64,000 nt of DNA from Nepenthes gracilis (lineage: Eukaryota; Streptophyta; Magnoliopsida; Caryophyllales; Nepenthaceae): assembly GCA_033239525.1 (NCBI GenBank), contig BSYO01000036.1, positions 10,872,126-10,936,125 on the forward strand. The letters are read 5' to 3'. A program made the position numbers and the translations under genes. Position 1 is the first letter of the stretch, and each line of letters begins with the position of its first letter. Below, piece by piece: positions 48,449 to 59,913 of this stretch. The notes beneath the pieces were generated by a model, which searched no databases, was not told the origin of the DNA, and worked only from the letters and a program-made list of their open reading frames with translations.

Positions 48449-48899
48449 TGTTAGAAATTTATGTGGCTAAAACAACCACAAAAGCGAAATTTAAAATCGA
48501 TTAATATACCTCCAGCCATTTGGTGCTCTATTTTCGGACGTTCGATTCGGACCGGCTCCGTGCTTCTGGACACTCCTTCACTCGTTTAGATTGTGTATTA
48601 CTTGAGTTGGGTGCCAGGGACAAAGTCAGAAGGTTCAATTTATAGGCGAAACATCATCCGCCTCAACCGAGCGTTTTGAACTCAAACCGGCCAAAATTGA
48701 TGAATTGGCTTAATGGGAGAGTTATCACCACTTAATGGACCACTAATGCTTCAACAATTAACTGAGTAAAACGCCAAATGGTTACAAATCCATCAAGGAA
48801 GACAAGAGAACGAAACCCTTCTATCGGCTCGAAATCGACTTCAGAAGCCGTTCGTGGCTCGCGGCTCGGGCCGGCTCAGCATTTGGGCTGAAGCCCACA
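48449..48899 (-). repeat. 5' LTR of Copia element 2
   Basis: 451 bp, same ends as the left LTR. It is followed by the target duplicate ATATT and then TPS3 intron 1 sequence. Confidence 0.9.
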
Positions 48900-49323
48900 A
48901 TATTTTCTAGGCTTTATTAGCTCAAAGTATATGTATAATGTAATTATGGCATAACCAAATTACATAATTATCGATTATTGACATATACATAGTCAATGCA
49001 ATAAATTAGAAATTCACTATTTACCGCACTTTTCAATCATTTACTATATTTTTTATTTAAATTTGTACTGTGTCATCATAATATTATTAATTTATCTAAA
49101 TATGGGTAAGTATAGAAAAATACAAAATATAGTTCATATATGATCTATGTTATTATTGAATTTTAATATATTTACCTCATCATCTGAAATGTAATCGAGA
49201 AAAAAATTACCTCAAATATCAGGGTGAAAACTCACAATAGCACCTATCACATGTTCAACAATGTTTTGGGGCTAGAGCTATTTAGATTTTTGCTGTTTGA
49301 GTGAAAGTGTTGTCAATATCCAT

Positions 49324-49829
49324 TTTGATGAATACGTGGATAATGGAATGCTGGATTCCAAGATCTTGGTTGGTCGAAATTATATGTTAAGAATTTCAAT
49401 CTAAAAGCATGTATTTATAGGGTCCAAACATTAAACTTTCTACACTAAGCTTGGGTTCATGAGTTGCACGAGGTCCAATAATTTTATTTACACTATTTTG
49501 TTGTGCTATTTAAAAACGAGCCAACACCCCTTGTCCAATTTAATAAGTACAAGCTGTCGGTTTGGCTAACTGGCAAAGGAATCTAACTTTTATTAATGAG
49601 AAGATTAACATTTTAAAATATTATTAATATTTTAAAATATATTATTAATATTTATTGAAAATTAAATTAAATATTTAGAAGATTAATAAAAATAACTATT
49701 TAAAAGATATTATTTGATGTTTAACTTTTAAGAGGAGCATTGTCCTATTTCTTCATAGGAGAAATGGGATCTCCAAATCCCTAGTTAATACTATGAAAAT
49801 AATGAAGATACTTCATTAATAGTAGAAAG
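49324..49829. other. TPS3 upstream region
   Basis: Keeps the TATA box TATAAATA on the minus strand (49412-49419) and the 'gaggtccaataattt' block seen upstream of TPS1. It then diverges into simple AT-rich sequence with short repeats of 'ttaatattttaaaatatt' near 49610-49650. No coding sequence seen. Confidence 0.55.
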
Positions 49830-52800
49830 ATAATGAAGATAATTAATGACAGATTAAGGTAATCTTTGTTCTTATCTTGAAATATTTTTAGGAAATAGCA
49901 TAATTTGCAACATTTTATTAAGATTAGTTTTGGGATGTGCTTCAAAAGTCTTAAAATCAAAGGTGATTATAAATAGCACTCATAATTTTGGAAAATTTTA
50001 ATTTTAAATTTATTTAAAAAGATATTATTTTCAATTCTTATAAAAAGAATTGTTTCGCTGCCCAACTCCCTCCTGCCTGGAACGCACAAGACATTTGTTG
50101 ATTTATTATTAGTTATTTCATCTCACTTGCATCGTCGTATGTGCGTAATGCATAGTTGAGAACCCCATCTCTGTCATACAATAATACATGTGACAATCTT
50201 AAAATATTATGGTCGGTGATAAATTATAAATTTAAATTTAATTTAAAAATTTATTATTAAATTTTTAAATTTTATAATTTAGATTCTATATATTATAAAT
50301 CAAAATATGATGTCGTGAGTATTAACCTACCTTCTTATTTATTATCTAATATTTAAATTAAAATTATTTTAAATAAACTGAAATAAAGAAAAGAAAGAAA
50401 AGGTAAAAGCTTTTAAAAAAAAATGAATCTTTTCTAAGAAAAATTTTATAAATTAAATTTTATTTAGAGGACAAGCTCTACACTTTATGTCACATCACAA
50501 CACCAAACTCCTCTGTTTTTTAATCCAAAATTTATAGAGATCCAAATAATAATTCAAAGTGGGATCAAACATAAACGGTTCAAATCTTAAAACTAGAAAA
50601 AGACCATAAAATAGAGAGGATACAAAATCTAATTTATTTAAAATCCAAATAACTCAAAAGAAAAAAAAAATAAACAAATATTCAACAATCACGATATCAA
50701 ATCTGGCAAAGCTAATAATGTAATAATCTCGAATATAATCAGATTATAATAATTAAATTATATAATAATTTTTAAATGTAATCCTAAATATAAATTTGAA
50801 GACAAATATATATAAAACTTTTTTTTAAATATCCACCATCCAAGCCGTCTAAATTTCCAAAAGCCACAATTTGAAAGGAGATAGAAACAGTTGTAACGTA
50901 TATGTCAAAGTTCAATAAGTATATATATATATATTCTTTTCCAAATATCATAAAATCAAGAAGGCTTCAAAGTCCAAGTCCAAAGTTTAATATCATATAA
51001 ATTTAAATATCGATCAAAACTTATAAATTTTAAAAGCTAAACATCTAAAATATCAAATATAATATAAAAAAATCTTAAAAATCTAAAACATGCTAAAATA
51101 GAGAACCAATTACCAACAACTTGTACACCGTTGAATCGATAACTCATCTCCAAAAGTATCCAAAGATATTGTTCCGTCAATTCATATAATGGTTCTCAAA
51201 GAAAATATCAAACGGTGGACTTTATATCAAAAGATTCAAAGAAAATTGTATATATATAATAATATTCAAAGTGAAAAAGTTAAAGTGCTATATGCATAGA
51301 AATCAAAATAAGAAATGTAAATAAAATTAAAAAATTGACAAAATAGACTAAAAATCAAATTCAAACTACTTGTCTTAACCTTTTAATATAACATATTTAT
51401 TCTTAAAGGTTCTAAAATCTCATTTATGTTATATGCCTTTCCTCTTTTTCATCCTCTCCTTCACTCAGTCACGTGTAAAGTAAAATTTTAATGATAATAA
51501 TAAGAGAAAGGATATTTCTTGTCTCAATTTAATAATAAGAAAAATAATGAAGCTCATTAATGGTGGATTGTAATAATCTTTGCTTTTATTTTAAAAAATA
51601 TTTTTAGAAAACAGAATCATTTGCAACACTTTATTAAGTTTAGTGTGGGGATGTGTTTCAAAAGTCTTAAAACTAGAGTTGATTATAAAAAGCACATCAC
51701 ATTTGTTGATTTATTATTAATTATTTCATCTCACTTGCATCATCGGCTGTGCATAATGCATAGTTGAAAAAACCCATCGCTGTCATCCATTAAGATATGT
51801 GATAACCTTAAGATATTAGGGTTGGTGATGGATCATGAATTTGAATATAATATGAGAGATTCATTATTAGATTTTTAAATTTTATAATCTAAATTTTACA
51901 TATTATAAATTAAAATAAGTAATAATGTATTTTTTAATTTATCATCTAATATTTAAATTAGAATCATTTTAGGTAAACTGAAATAGAAAAATGAAAGAAA
52001 AAAAAAATCTTAGAATCACAGCATCAAACCCAACAAAACCAACTAATATGATAATTCTAAATATAATCAAATTGCAATAATCAAATAATACATGAATTTT
52101 CAAATATAATTCCAAATAAAAATCAAAATATAAGTCTAAATACAAATGTACACAAACAAAATCTTCAAACATCTCAAATATCAGGTATAATGCATGTAAA
52201 ATCTCAAAAATCTAAAACATACTAAAATGGATAATCAACGACTCATAACTTGTATACCAATTAATCAAAAGCTTAACCGTAAAGACACCTAAAGTTATTG
52301 ATCTATCAATTCAAAAAACGGTATAAAAAAATATCAAATAGTGAACCTTATATCAAAAGGTTCAAAGAAAACCGTATGTATACAACAATATTAAAAGTGA
52401 AAAAGTTAAAGAGTTATATGCATGTATATCAAAATAAGAAATACAAATAAAATCAAATGATCAATAAAATACACTAAAAATTGGGCTTAGAATACATATT
52501 TCAACCTTTTAATCTAACGGATCTGACTCTTAAAAGTTCTCTCCTCTTCTTCATCTCTTGTCTCTCTTTTCTTCTTCATCCTCTCCTTTTCTCAATTACT
52601 TGTACCGCACAATTTCAAAGATAATAATAAAGAAAAAGGATATTTCTTATCCTAATTTAATCATAAGAAGAAATAATGAAGATAATTAACCATGGATTAA
52701 GGTAATCTTTGCTTCTGTTTTGAAAAGTATTTTTAGGAAACAACATAATTTGCAAAATTTTATTAAAATTAGTTTTGGGATGTGTTTCAAAATTCTTAAA

Positions 52801-53413
52801 ATTAAAGCCGATTATAAATGGCATGCATAACTTAGGAAAATTCTAATTTTAACTTTTCTTAAATTTATTTAAAACGATATTATTTTCAATTTTTATAAAA
52901 AGAATTGTTTCGTAAACGCTGCCTAACTCCCTCCGGTCTGGAGCACGTAAGACATTTGTTGATTTATTATTAATTATTTCATCTGGCATATGCCTCATCA
53001 GCTGTGCATAATGCATAGCTGAAAAATCACTGTCATACATTAATATTTGTGATAATCTTAAGATATTATGGTTGGCAATGGACTGTGATTTTAAATTTGA
53101 TTAAAAAATTTTATTATTAAAGTTTTAAATTTTATAATTCAAATTTTACATATTATAAATTAAAATATGATGTCAAGAGTATCAACTTATCTCCTAATTT
53201 GTTATCTGCTGTTTAAATTAAAATCATTTTAAGTAAACTAAAATGAAGAAAAGAAAGAAAATGTGAAGGCTTTTGAAAGGAAGAATCTTTTCTTAGAAAA
53301 TTTTTTGTACTAAAACTGATTTTATAGAGAACAAGCTCTGCACTCTATGTCACATCCCAAGACCGGACTCCTTTGTTTTTAAATTCAAAATTTATAGATA
53401 TTTGAATAATAAT
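49830..53413. repeat. Tandem spacer units U1, U2 and start of U3
   Basis: Three successive units begin with a 'taatgaag...aatctttgctt' landmark at about 49830, 51541 and 52671. Each goes on with a 'gatttattattaattatttcatc' block, an AT-rich near-palindromic block, and a later 'acttgtac...' block. U1 is about 1.7 kb and U2 about 1.1 kb. U3 continues after the inserted Copia element 3 at 62550. Related blocks occur once in each TPS spacer (near 13775 and 28650). A plus-strand TATAAATA at 49968-49975 recurs in some units. No coding sequence seen. Confidence 0.65.
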
Positions 53414-53690
53414 CTAAATGTTGGGACAAAATATCGATCGAATAAAATGATACAAAGTTACATACGGTGAAAGAAAAAGATGAAGAAAAAGCACACATAA
53501 ATTATACGTGGAAAATCCTTCACAAACCGAAGGGAAAAACTACGGGACACAAAGTCCACTACAAATCCACTATATGAACAAATAGGGCAACATCCTCAGC
53601 ACTCGCTTCTAGAGAGAGATTCTCTCTCTTCTCTCTAGGGTTTTGTTTCTCATCTTTCACTTCTGCCATTTCCCGGCGCAAGAGCCGGCC

Positions 53691-55643
53691 ATGGCAGGTC
53701 TCCTGGGTCCTTCTCCTGACTCCCCCCAGAGGTCGACGTCCGCATCTGATTTCCTTCTGAAACCTGATGCCTCCTCACTCGGTTCACCGTCCTCTCTTGC
53801 TAAGAACGGTGTACGTCCTTCCAATCCTGTGAACTTGTCGAGAGAGAACCGCTCATCCTGGTCATATATTATCCGAAATGGTAGCCGTTCCCCATCCCTT
53901 ACTCTGAAATATTTCCCTCCACTGAATGTGGACGGCAATGCTACCTGTATTTCTCCTCCCCCTGAGGTTGTTGAAGAAGGCAGACGAATTTGGAGTTCAT
54001 CCTTAGTGGGATACTTCTTCTACACTCCTCCCCATTTTCGGGCAATTTCCACCATTGCCCACCGTCTCTGGTCTCGATATGGGCTAGAGCACGTTGCGTC
54101 CAATGAAGAAGGTTTCTTCTTCTTTCGGTTTTCTTCTTCGTTTAATATGGAGCAATGTCTAAGGGCTGGGCCTTGGATGCTCGCAGGTAAAGCCCTATGT
54201 CTTAAACGTTTTATTCCTGGTATGAAATTGTTCAAGGATTTGCAAAATTCCTTCCCTGTTTGGATAAAGCTCTTCAATGTACCGGTTGAATTCTGGTCTC
54301 CACTGGGATTGGGTTGGATTGCCAGTTCAATTGGTGAGCCACTCCTCCTATGTCCCAGAACAGCTAAAATGGAGAGGCTGGACGTAGCCCGGATCTGTAT
54401 TGAGGTTGCTACGGATGCAGCTCTGCCCCCTACAATTAATCTACAATCGTCCAATTCCAATGTAGCGGTGAATGTAGAATACTCTTGGCAGCCGACTAAA
54501 TGTGGTTCGTGTCTTCTGCGTGGCCATGAGGATGCCAATTGTAAGGCTATGAAGCCACGTCCAAATGCTGGTATGCCTCCCAGGATGAGAGCAGTTTGGC
54601 GTCCAAAGCCTCTGTCCTGTGCGGATGCTATTAATAATGTGATTGTGAGTCCTGGATACAGTTTGGCTGAGAAATCTTCTGCCGATGATTTGGGGTAGGT
54701 CCCTTCCCCTGTTTCTCCTTCTGGTGCTGATGTTTCCCATGTATCTGCTCCTGGGAATAATGGTGATTTGGAGGGATGTTCAACCAGATGCGATGAGATT
54801 GGTGTTCCTCAGTGTGATGGTGAAGAGTCTCTCTGCGATTGTAAGGGTCCGGTTGGTGCCCTATGTATACAGAGTCAGCCTCCGTGTGGGATGAATTATA
54901 TTGATGGGGCTCACTCTGATCGAGATTGCCTTATTGATGGGTTCGATTGTTCCACTCCTGAATCAATTGCAAGAATCAACCGTAAATACTCCTTGGTAGT
55001 TCCAGACAAAATTGTGTCTAGTTCTTATGATAATCTGGAAGGTTATAAGCTGGATGTGGCCCAGGTAACCTTCCAGGAAGCTCTATGTTCGGATCACTTG
55101 GCTAGCAGCCAAGTCCTGGGAGATTTGGATCTAGTGGCAGATCCAAAGCATTCCCATGAATATTTTCCTGTTGTTACTCAGTCCCTAGGAGATTTGGATG
55201 TAGCTGATATGGGTTCTGACCCTATGTTCCGGGCCACCAAGATGCTGACTGGCAATACAGCTTTTCGACATTCTCTAAGAGCCCTCGCCCCGGACCATAA
55301 AAATTTGGTGATTCTTTTTTTTTTTGACAAATGCTGGTATAATTTATCTGATCAAGCTAAAGATGATTTCAAATCATCTTTCCCTATTGTTGGGGCAAAT
55401 CTTCACAACTCTGATGACGCTCCTCTTGAAGTCCTTAGGATTTCACTGCTTGCACATCCTAACATTGGTTTTTTGTGTCCGCTTGAAGAGCAGGTAATAT
55501 TTAATTTTCTTAGGTCCGTGCCGATCCTAAAGTCAGTTTCTCATCTGGATCGCATTAGCAATTTGGATGAACTAGTGGCGGGTCTCCAAATTTTCCATTC
55601 CCAAAATAAAGAATGGCTCCGAGTCCCGGAGGTGCACCACTAA
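53691..55643 (+). pseudogene. LINE ORF1 (DUF4283 and zinc knuckle), one in-frame stop
   Basis: The ATG at 53691 sits in GCCGGCCATGG, a strong start context. The first 335 codons contain a DUF4283-type domain (FRFSSSFNMEQCLRAGPWML and the WIKLFNVPVEFWS part). A CCHC-type knuckle follows (CGSCLLRGHEDANC). Both are typical of the plant L1 nucleic-acid-binding ORF1 protein. A TAG at 54696-54698 ends this part. The same frame then stays open for 314 more codons to 55643, so the original protein was about 650 residues. The C-terminal half has no domain I recognise. Confidence 0.75.
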
Positions 55644-56406
55644 CAAGTTCTCTCTATGCATCATGGTTTCTGGTGCCACTTTACTTCATGGAGATAGTGA
55701 ATTTAGCTCGGGAGTGGAATGTCTTTTTCTGTGCTATTTGGTCCTGCTGGCTAAATTCCAGACGTGGTCGATGCTACTGGCTTGGTTTTGTTCCATGGTA
55801 GTTGGAAAGTCCATGGCTTATTTGATAGGTGTTGATGTGTGCCGGTCTGAAGGTGCGCTGGTGTGGCTGTATGGCTGGTGCCTTTGATGCTTTGCTGAAT
55901 TCATAATTGATTCCCTTTGCTGGAGCATTAGTTTCCTCCTTCCTGTTGATAATGGGAATGGCAAATAGCTGATGCTATTGGTTGTCTGCGTGTGTGGTTC
56001 CTGCAGATTTTGCTGCAGCTGTTGATGGCGGGTGCTGGGAGTGGCTGGCCTACTGCACTTGCTGCTGCCTCTGAAACGGTTGCATTTATGGTGCCTCTGG
56101 TGGTTGCTGCGCTGGGGTTACCTGTTCGAAAATGTGGCTGTTTGCTGTATTGCAGATTGTAATGCTGCGCAATTGGCTGGGGAGATTGGCAGTTGATGTA
56201 GAGTATGCTTTGATCCGGCTGTCCTTCCAGTATTTGATTCAGATTGTTAACTGGGCTGGGCTATCTTCATAGTGCAGTGGTAGTGGACTATGACTAATGT
56301 GACCCTTTGGGCTGGAACTTTCTGCGTGCATTGAGTGGCGCTGAAGCATTTAGTTGGCTCTGCCTGTTTCGTGCAGAGGATGCTGCTAATGCCAGCAGTT
56401 GCAGCT
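55644..56406. other. LINE non-coding part downstream of ORF1
   Basis: GT-rich sequence with many 'gctg' and 'ttgctg' words and no long frame. It resembles an untranslated tail rather than a decayed RT; no YXDD or endonuclease motif was found. It continues at 58628-58957 after the solo LTR. Confidence 0.55.
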
Positions 56407-58622
56407 TGTGACGAACCAGGTTATTTTCTTTAAATAACCCTTCGTCAATAAAACTTTATTATTGTCCAAAATTTGCTCTATAACTGGACAAAGACCGGTA
56501 TACAGACTGGTTAAATAGGCTAAGCATGCTTTTCACAGGATCTCACAATTTGCCATCTCATTCATGGCTTCAATACAGTATTCTGATCGTACTGTATTAG
56601 ACCTAGAGAGATGCCATCTAATAACCTCAACCGTGAAACATCAAAACAAAGTGCGGAAGCATACTATAATACCATAAACTGCGGAAGCATAAAACCATAA
56701 AAACAACCACAAACCATACCAATATCCCGAGTGGCTGTCCATTTCAATGTTACAGTCCCTGCTGCACTTGTCTGTTTAGTCCCGTCAAGCAAGCCTTTCC
56801 TTGATCTATCTAAATACTTTCATCTGGAAGAAAAACATCAGATAGCAAGAGTGAGTCTGACGCTCAGCAAGTATAATCATACGTCACTGTCAAACTGTGA
56901 ACCTGATAATGTCAAGGGGCATCATACATTTGAGGTATAACGAGACATGTAAGGGAAGGAATATTTAGAAATACCGATTTGTCGTTTACCATGTCTTGGA
57001 ACTTGTAATTGTTGTTTGAATCATGCTTTCTATTTTTACTTTTATCTTTGCGGACCAGGACTAGTAGGTCGTACTAGCAAACGATGCGAGAGAACGAGGA
57101 AAGGATCATGATACACCTCACGATCTAAGGCCGTGAGGGATTATCTTTAACGACCCTCCGGGGGGTCGTGCACATCTCATCGTGCCATATCGTATCGCCC
57201 CATTCCCCCGGGGTACCAGGGCAGTCCTCGTTCTTCCACAATAGTATCCTAAGGCGTGACACGGACACCACCCGCTTCCACACAAGCAGCCAGAATACGT
57301 GGCCCAAGTATTCTTTGGGTTTATACCGTGATGGACGTGTCAAACTAGAGAATACTACCCGTCTGAGAGTCCATGGTCCTAGTTTCATGATTCTTCTTTT
57401 CATCATTCCTTTGAAGAAAAGTCCACCGTATCTCATATATCATATCTCCCGCCACACGGGAGGTTTCATCATATCTCCCACCTCACGGGAGGTTTCATCA
57501 TCACATAACCATTGTGGACTTCCTTTCGTTCCATTTTCCCATTTGTTCTCATCTTTACTTGGAGACTTTAGCATTTTTCATAGTTCATAAGCATGTTTGA
57601 CAGTATTCCAGTGGATTTGAAATTCCTTATCGTCGATGAGTCAACCTCATTGGGGTCCTCCAAAGCCCATTTCTGAATCTTACAATTTCAAATGCCCGTT
57701 AGTCATAGTTTTCACATCAAGGGGATGCATATTTTCCATTCACTTTTTTATTTACTCCATGTGAACAGTAATAGCATTTTGTTAAGGGGCCCAATTTTGT
57801 GAACGGATAGAACTTCATGAGATCGATTGTTCGGTTATTACGTATGCATGGTCGGGATGTGGTGATCTATTTCTTAGACTTTCATTTAGGATATTTTTTC
57901 ATCATTAATCATGGGCTATGAGTTTTCATCGTTTGAATGGATATTGGAACGATAATTCTATTAATGATCACAGTACAACGAATAGTGAGTATGAGAATAC
58001 TTGCCTCGATATGCTCCATATTTTCTTCAACTAGCTTGATCTCGGAATCGGACTCGAAAGCCTCCATTTCCCTCTTTTTCTTCACGTGGCTCCGCCTTTC
58101 TCTTTCTCTCTCTTCCTCTCTCTCTCTTCCTCTTCTCTTCTGCTCTCCCGCTCGCTCGCTCGCCTGCTCACTGCCTATATATAGGCGTCGGGCCGCTCGA
58201 GCGCCCGACGAGCGAGCGTCGAGCGGGCGGGTTCTAGATCCTTCCGCTCGAGCGGCTAGCGGGCGGGAGTTTTCCGGAAGGTTCTGGAATATCCGCTAGA
58301 GCGGGGCTCGAGTGCCAGGCGAGCGCTAGAGGTCTCTAGGGGGTTCTGGAGGCTTCGCTCGAGCCGGCCTCGAGCATGCATTAGGCGGCTGGGCTTTTGT
58401 TGTTTCGGCTCGAGCGAGGGATCGAGCATGCATCAAGCGGCGGTTGTTTTTGGGTGAATTCGAGCGTGTGTTGAGCGGGAAAGCTTCGGGTGGCGTTTTC
58501 TTCATTAAAAGTCCCCAGATTTTTACCAAGTTCCTCTATTTATTTATTCAATATTCTATTATTAAAAAAAGAGATATTCCTAGCCTCATGTCAATTCTAT
58601 TTTTGTTTTTGGGAACCTCACA
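56407..58622 (-). mobile_element. Solo LTR E, Gypsy-like, inside the LINE
   Basis: 2216 bp from TGTGACGAACC to GGAACCTCACA, with target duplicates CAGCT at 56402-56406 and 58623-58627. It reads TGTGAGGTTCCC on the minus strand. TATATATA at 58176-58183 is followed on the plus side (upstream on minus) by the longest CTCGAGCG repeat block in the window (58192-58470). It is related to the ancient intron 6 LTRs of the TPS genes. No internal coding region. Confidence 0.85.
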
Positions 58623-59913
58623 CAGCTGGATGAAGGGGCTCAGGTGCAGGTAACTGTAGTTCTGGATGAGTTGTCTGGGTGAGATGATTCCAGTGATGTC
58701 CTGTGGTGGTAGAATCATGGATGACTTTGTGGAGTTCGCCTGTTTCTTCCTGTTGTGATGGAACACATGACAATTATTGTCCTCGTAGAGGTCTTTGTGT
58801 TTTGTTATTTTCTAGTATCATTTTATGTATCAAGCTGCTCGGGGTATGCCCTAACATTTTATGCATTAACTCCAAGTCAAAATACTTGGAGATAATGCAT
58901 TGTTTGTATAAATTTTTCTCCCATTAATTCAAATTCACTTACTTACCAAAAAAATCGACTATATGAAAAATTGATTACAAACGCTCAAGATGGAGTATCC
59001 ATAACACACCCGAGAATAACAAAAAAAACTTTTCAGAGTTAAACAAGAAGATACTCCTTCGTTTTCACTCTTTGTTTTTTTTTCTCTCTTCATCCTCATT
59101 GATGGTGCACTCCCCTCTTTTTTCAGCCTTGAATCTCTCACACGTCTGTGTCTTTCAACAAAAAGTCCTTCTACTTACTTTTAATATCGAGGGCCATATA
59201 CAGCAGATCTGAGAAATATTCCATATCCACCTACAAGATCTGTCCTTGTCAACAATATGAATATGCGTTGTACAAAAATGACTCCTGCATAATCGTCTAA
59301 AATCATGCACGCTCAGAAAATCTTTTGAGCTGGCACCCATGGACCCAACTGGATTCCAAACAGGAAATACATTCATGCCAAACCGATATTCCTGCCAACC
59401 TGGCAAACTGGGCATTTTGCTTTCTTCCAAAATGGTTAAATCTTCTATTTTGGCCAATCGGTAAATCCTGCGAATACCAGTCATTTTACCTTCATAGGCG
59501 GTCAACCCTTTGACCAAAATTCTAACTGGGCAAATTCTGCACTTGTCATTTTCCTTCTTGGTCGGTCTACTTGTTAACAGGCTATTTTGCCTCTAGGCAA
59601 ATCTATGCCTGCCAATGGGCATCCTTGGCAGTTCAGATCCTTGGCCATTGGCCTCCATCAACCAGTCAACTCTGTTGACCAGCTTCTACTGTCTAAAAAG
59701 GTGCTCTAACATTTTTTACTCTAAAAATGCTCTCCGGCGGTCAACCTCTACATTGACCGTTTTTAGTTCTCCGCTGGTCAACCTCCGATTGACCGAAAAC
59801 TATTTTCTGGTTTTACTCACCGCCAAATGAACTCCGTCAATCGCTCTTCACAAAACCTCCAATGACAAGACTTGTTTGTTGAGTCACCCACAACGGAGTG
59901 ACTACCCCCAGCA

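Larger units (their letters stand above)
42544..48899 (-). mobile_element. Copia element 2: decayed retrotransposon in TPS3 intron 1
   Basis: 6356 bp with target duplicates ATATT (42539-42543 and 48900-48904). LTRs are 42544-43023 (480 bp) and 48449-48899 (451 bp); the right one lacks about 30 bp near its outer end. The primer binding site is at 48436-48446, and a purine tract borders the left LTR. The empty site is visible in TPS1 near 5970. The coding part is broken by many stops and frameshifts. It belongs to a different Copia family from element 1, with different LTRs and gag. Confidence 0.9.
32241..49323 (-). pseudogene. TPS3: terpene synthase pseudogene split by two Copia elements
   Basis: Exons by homology: exon 1 49176-49323 (decayed, several stops), exon 2 42181-42439 (open), exon 3 41329-41457 plus 35615-35849 (split by a Copia element), exon 4 35300-35521, exon 5 35080-35218, exon 6 34682-34930, exon 7 32241-32535. 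Damage: TAG at 35722-35724 next to a net 9-nt loss in exon 3, exon 3 donor GT changed to GC, TGA at 34913-34915, Asp461 of the second metal motif changed to Gly, TAG at 32422-32424, and an extra A near 32371-32374. Exon 4 keeps RDR and DDTYD. Intron 1 also holds a Copia element (42544-48899). It is not expected to encode an enzyme. Confidence 0.85.
53579..58957 (+). mobile_element. LINE (L1-type), ORF1 only, with internal solo LTR
   Basis: The insertion is bordered by ACTATATGAA at 53569-53578 and 58958-58967, and ends in a short A-run. The 5' end looks complete: a leader of about 110 bp precedes ORF1. After ORF1 about 1.1 kb of non-coding sequence follows (55644-56406 and 58628-58957). No endonuclease or reverse transcriptase frame is present, so this is an internally deleted or naturally ORF1-only element. 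It is the only clear plus-strand element with coding sequence in the window. Confidence 0.75.
53419..59913 (-). repeat. 3' LTR of Copia element 3, split by a LINE
   Basis: 53419-53578 and 58958-59913 together match the right LTR (61439-62549). It ends CCCCCAGCA where the right LTR ends CCCCAACA. The two LTRs differ at many positions, so this element is clearly older than Copia element 1. Confidence 0.8.

Noticed and set aside
59155..59517. 120-codon minus-strand frame and nearby frames in Copia element 3 LTR
   Set aside because: They sit within LTR sequence repeated at 61800-62150, where the frame is not kept.
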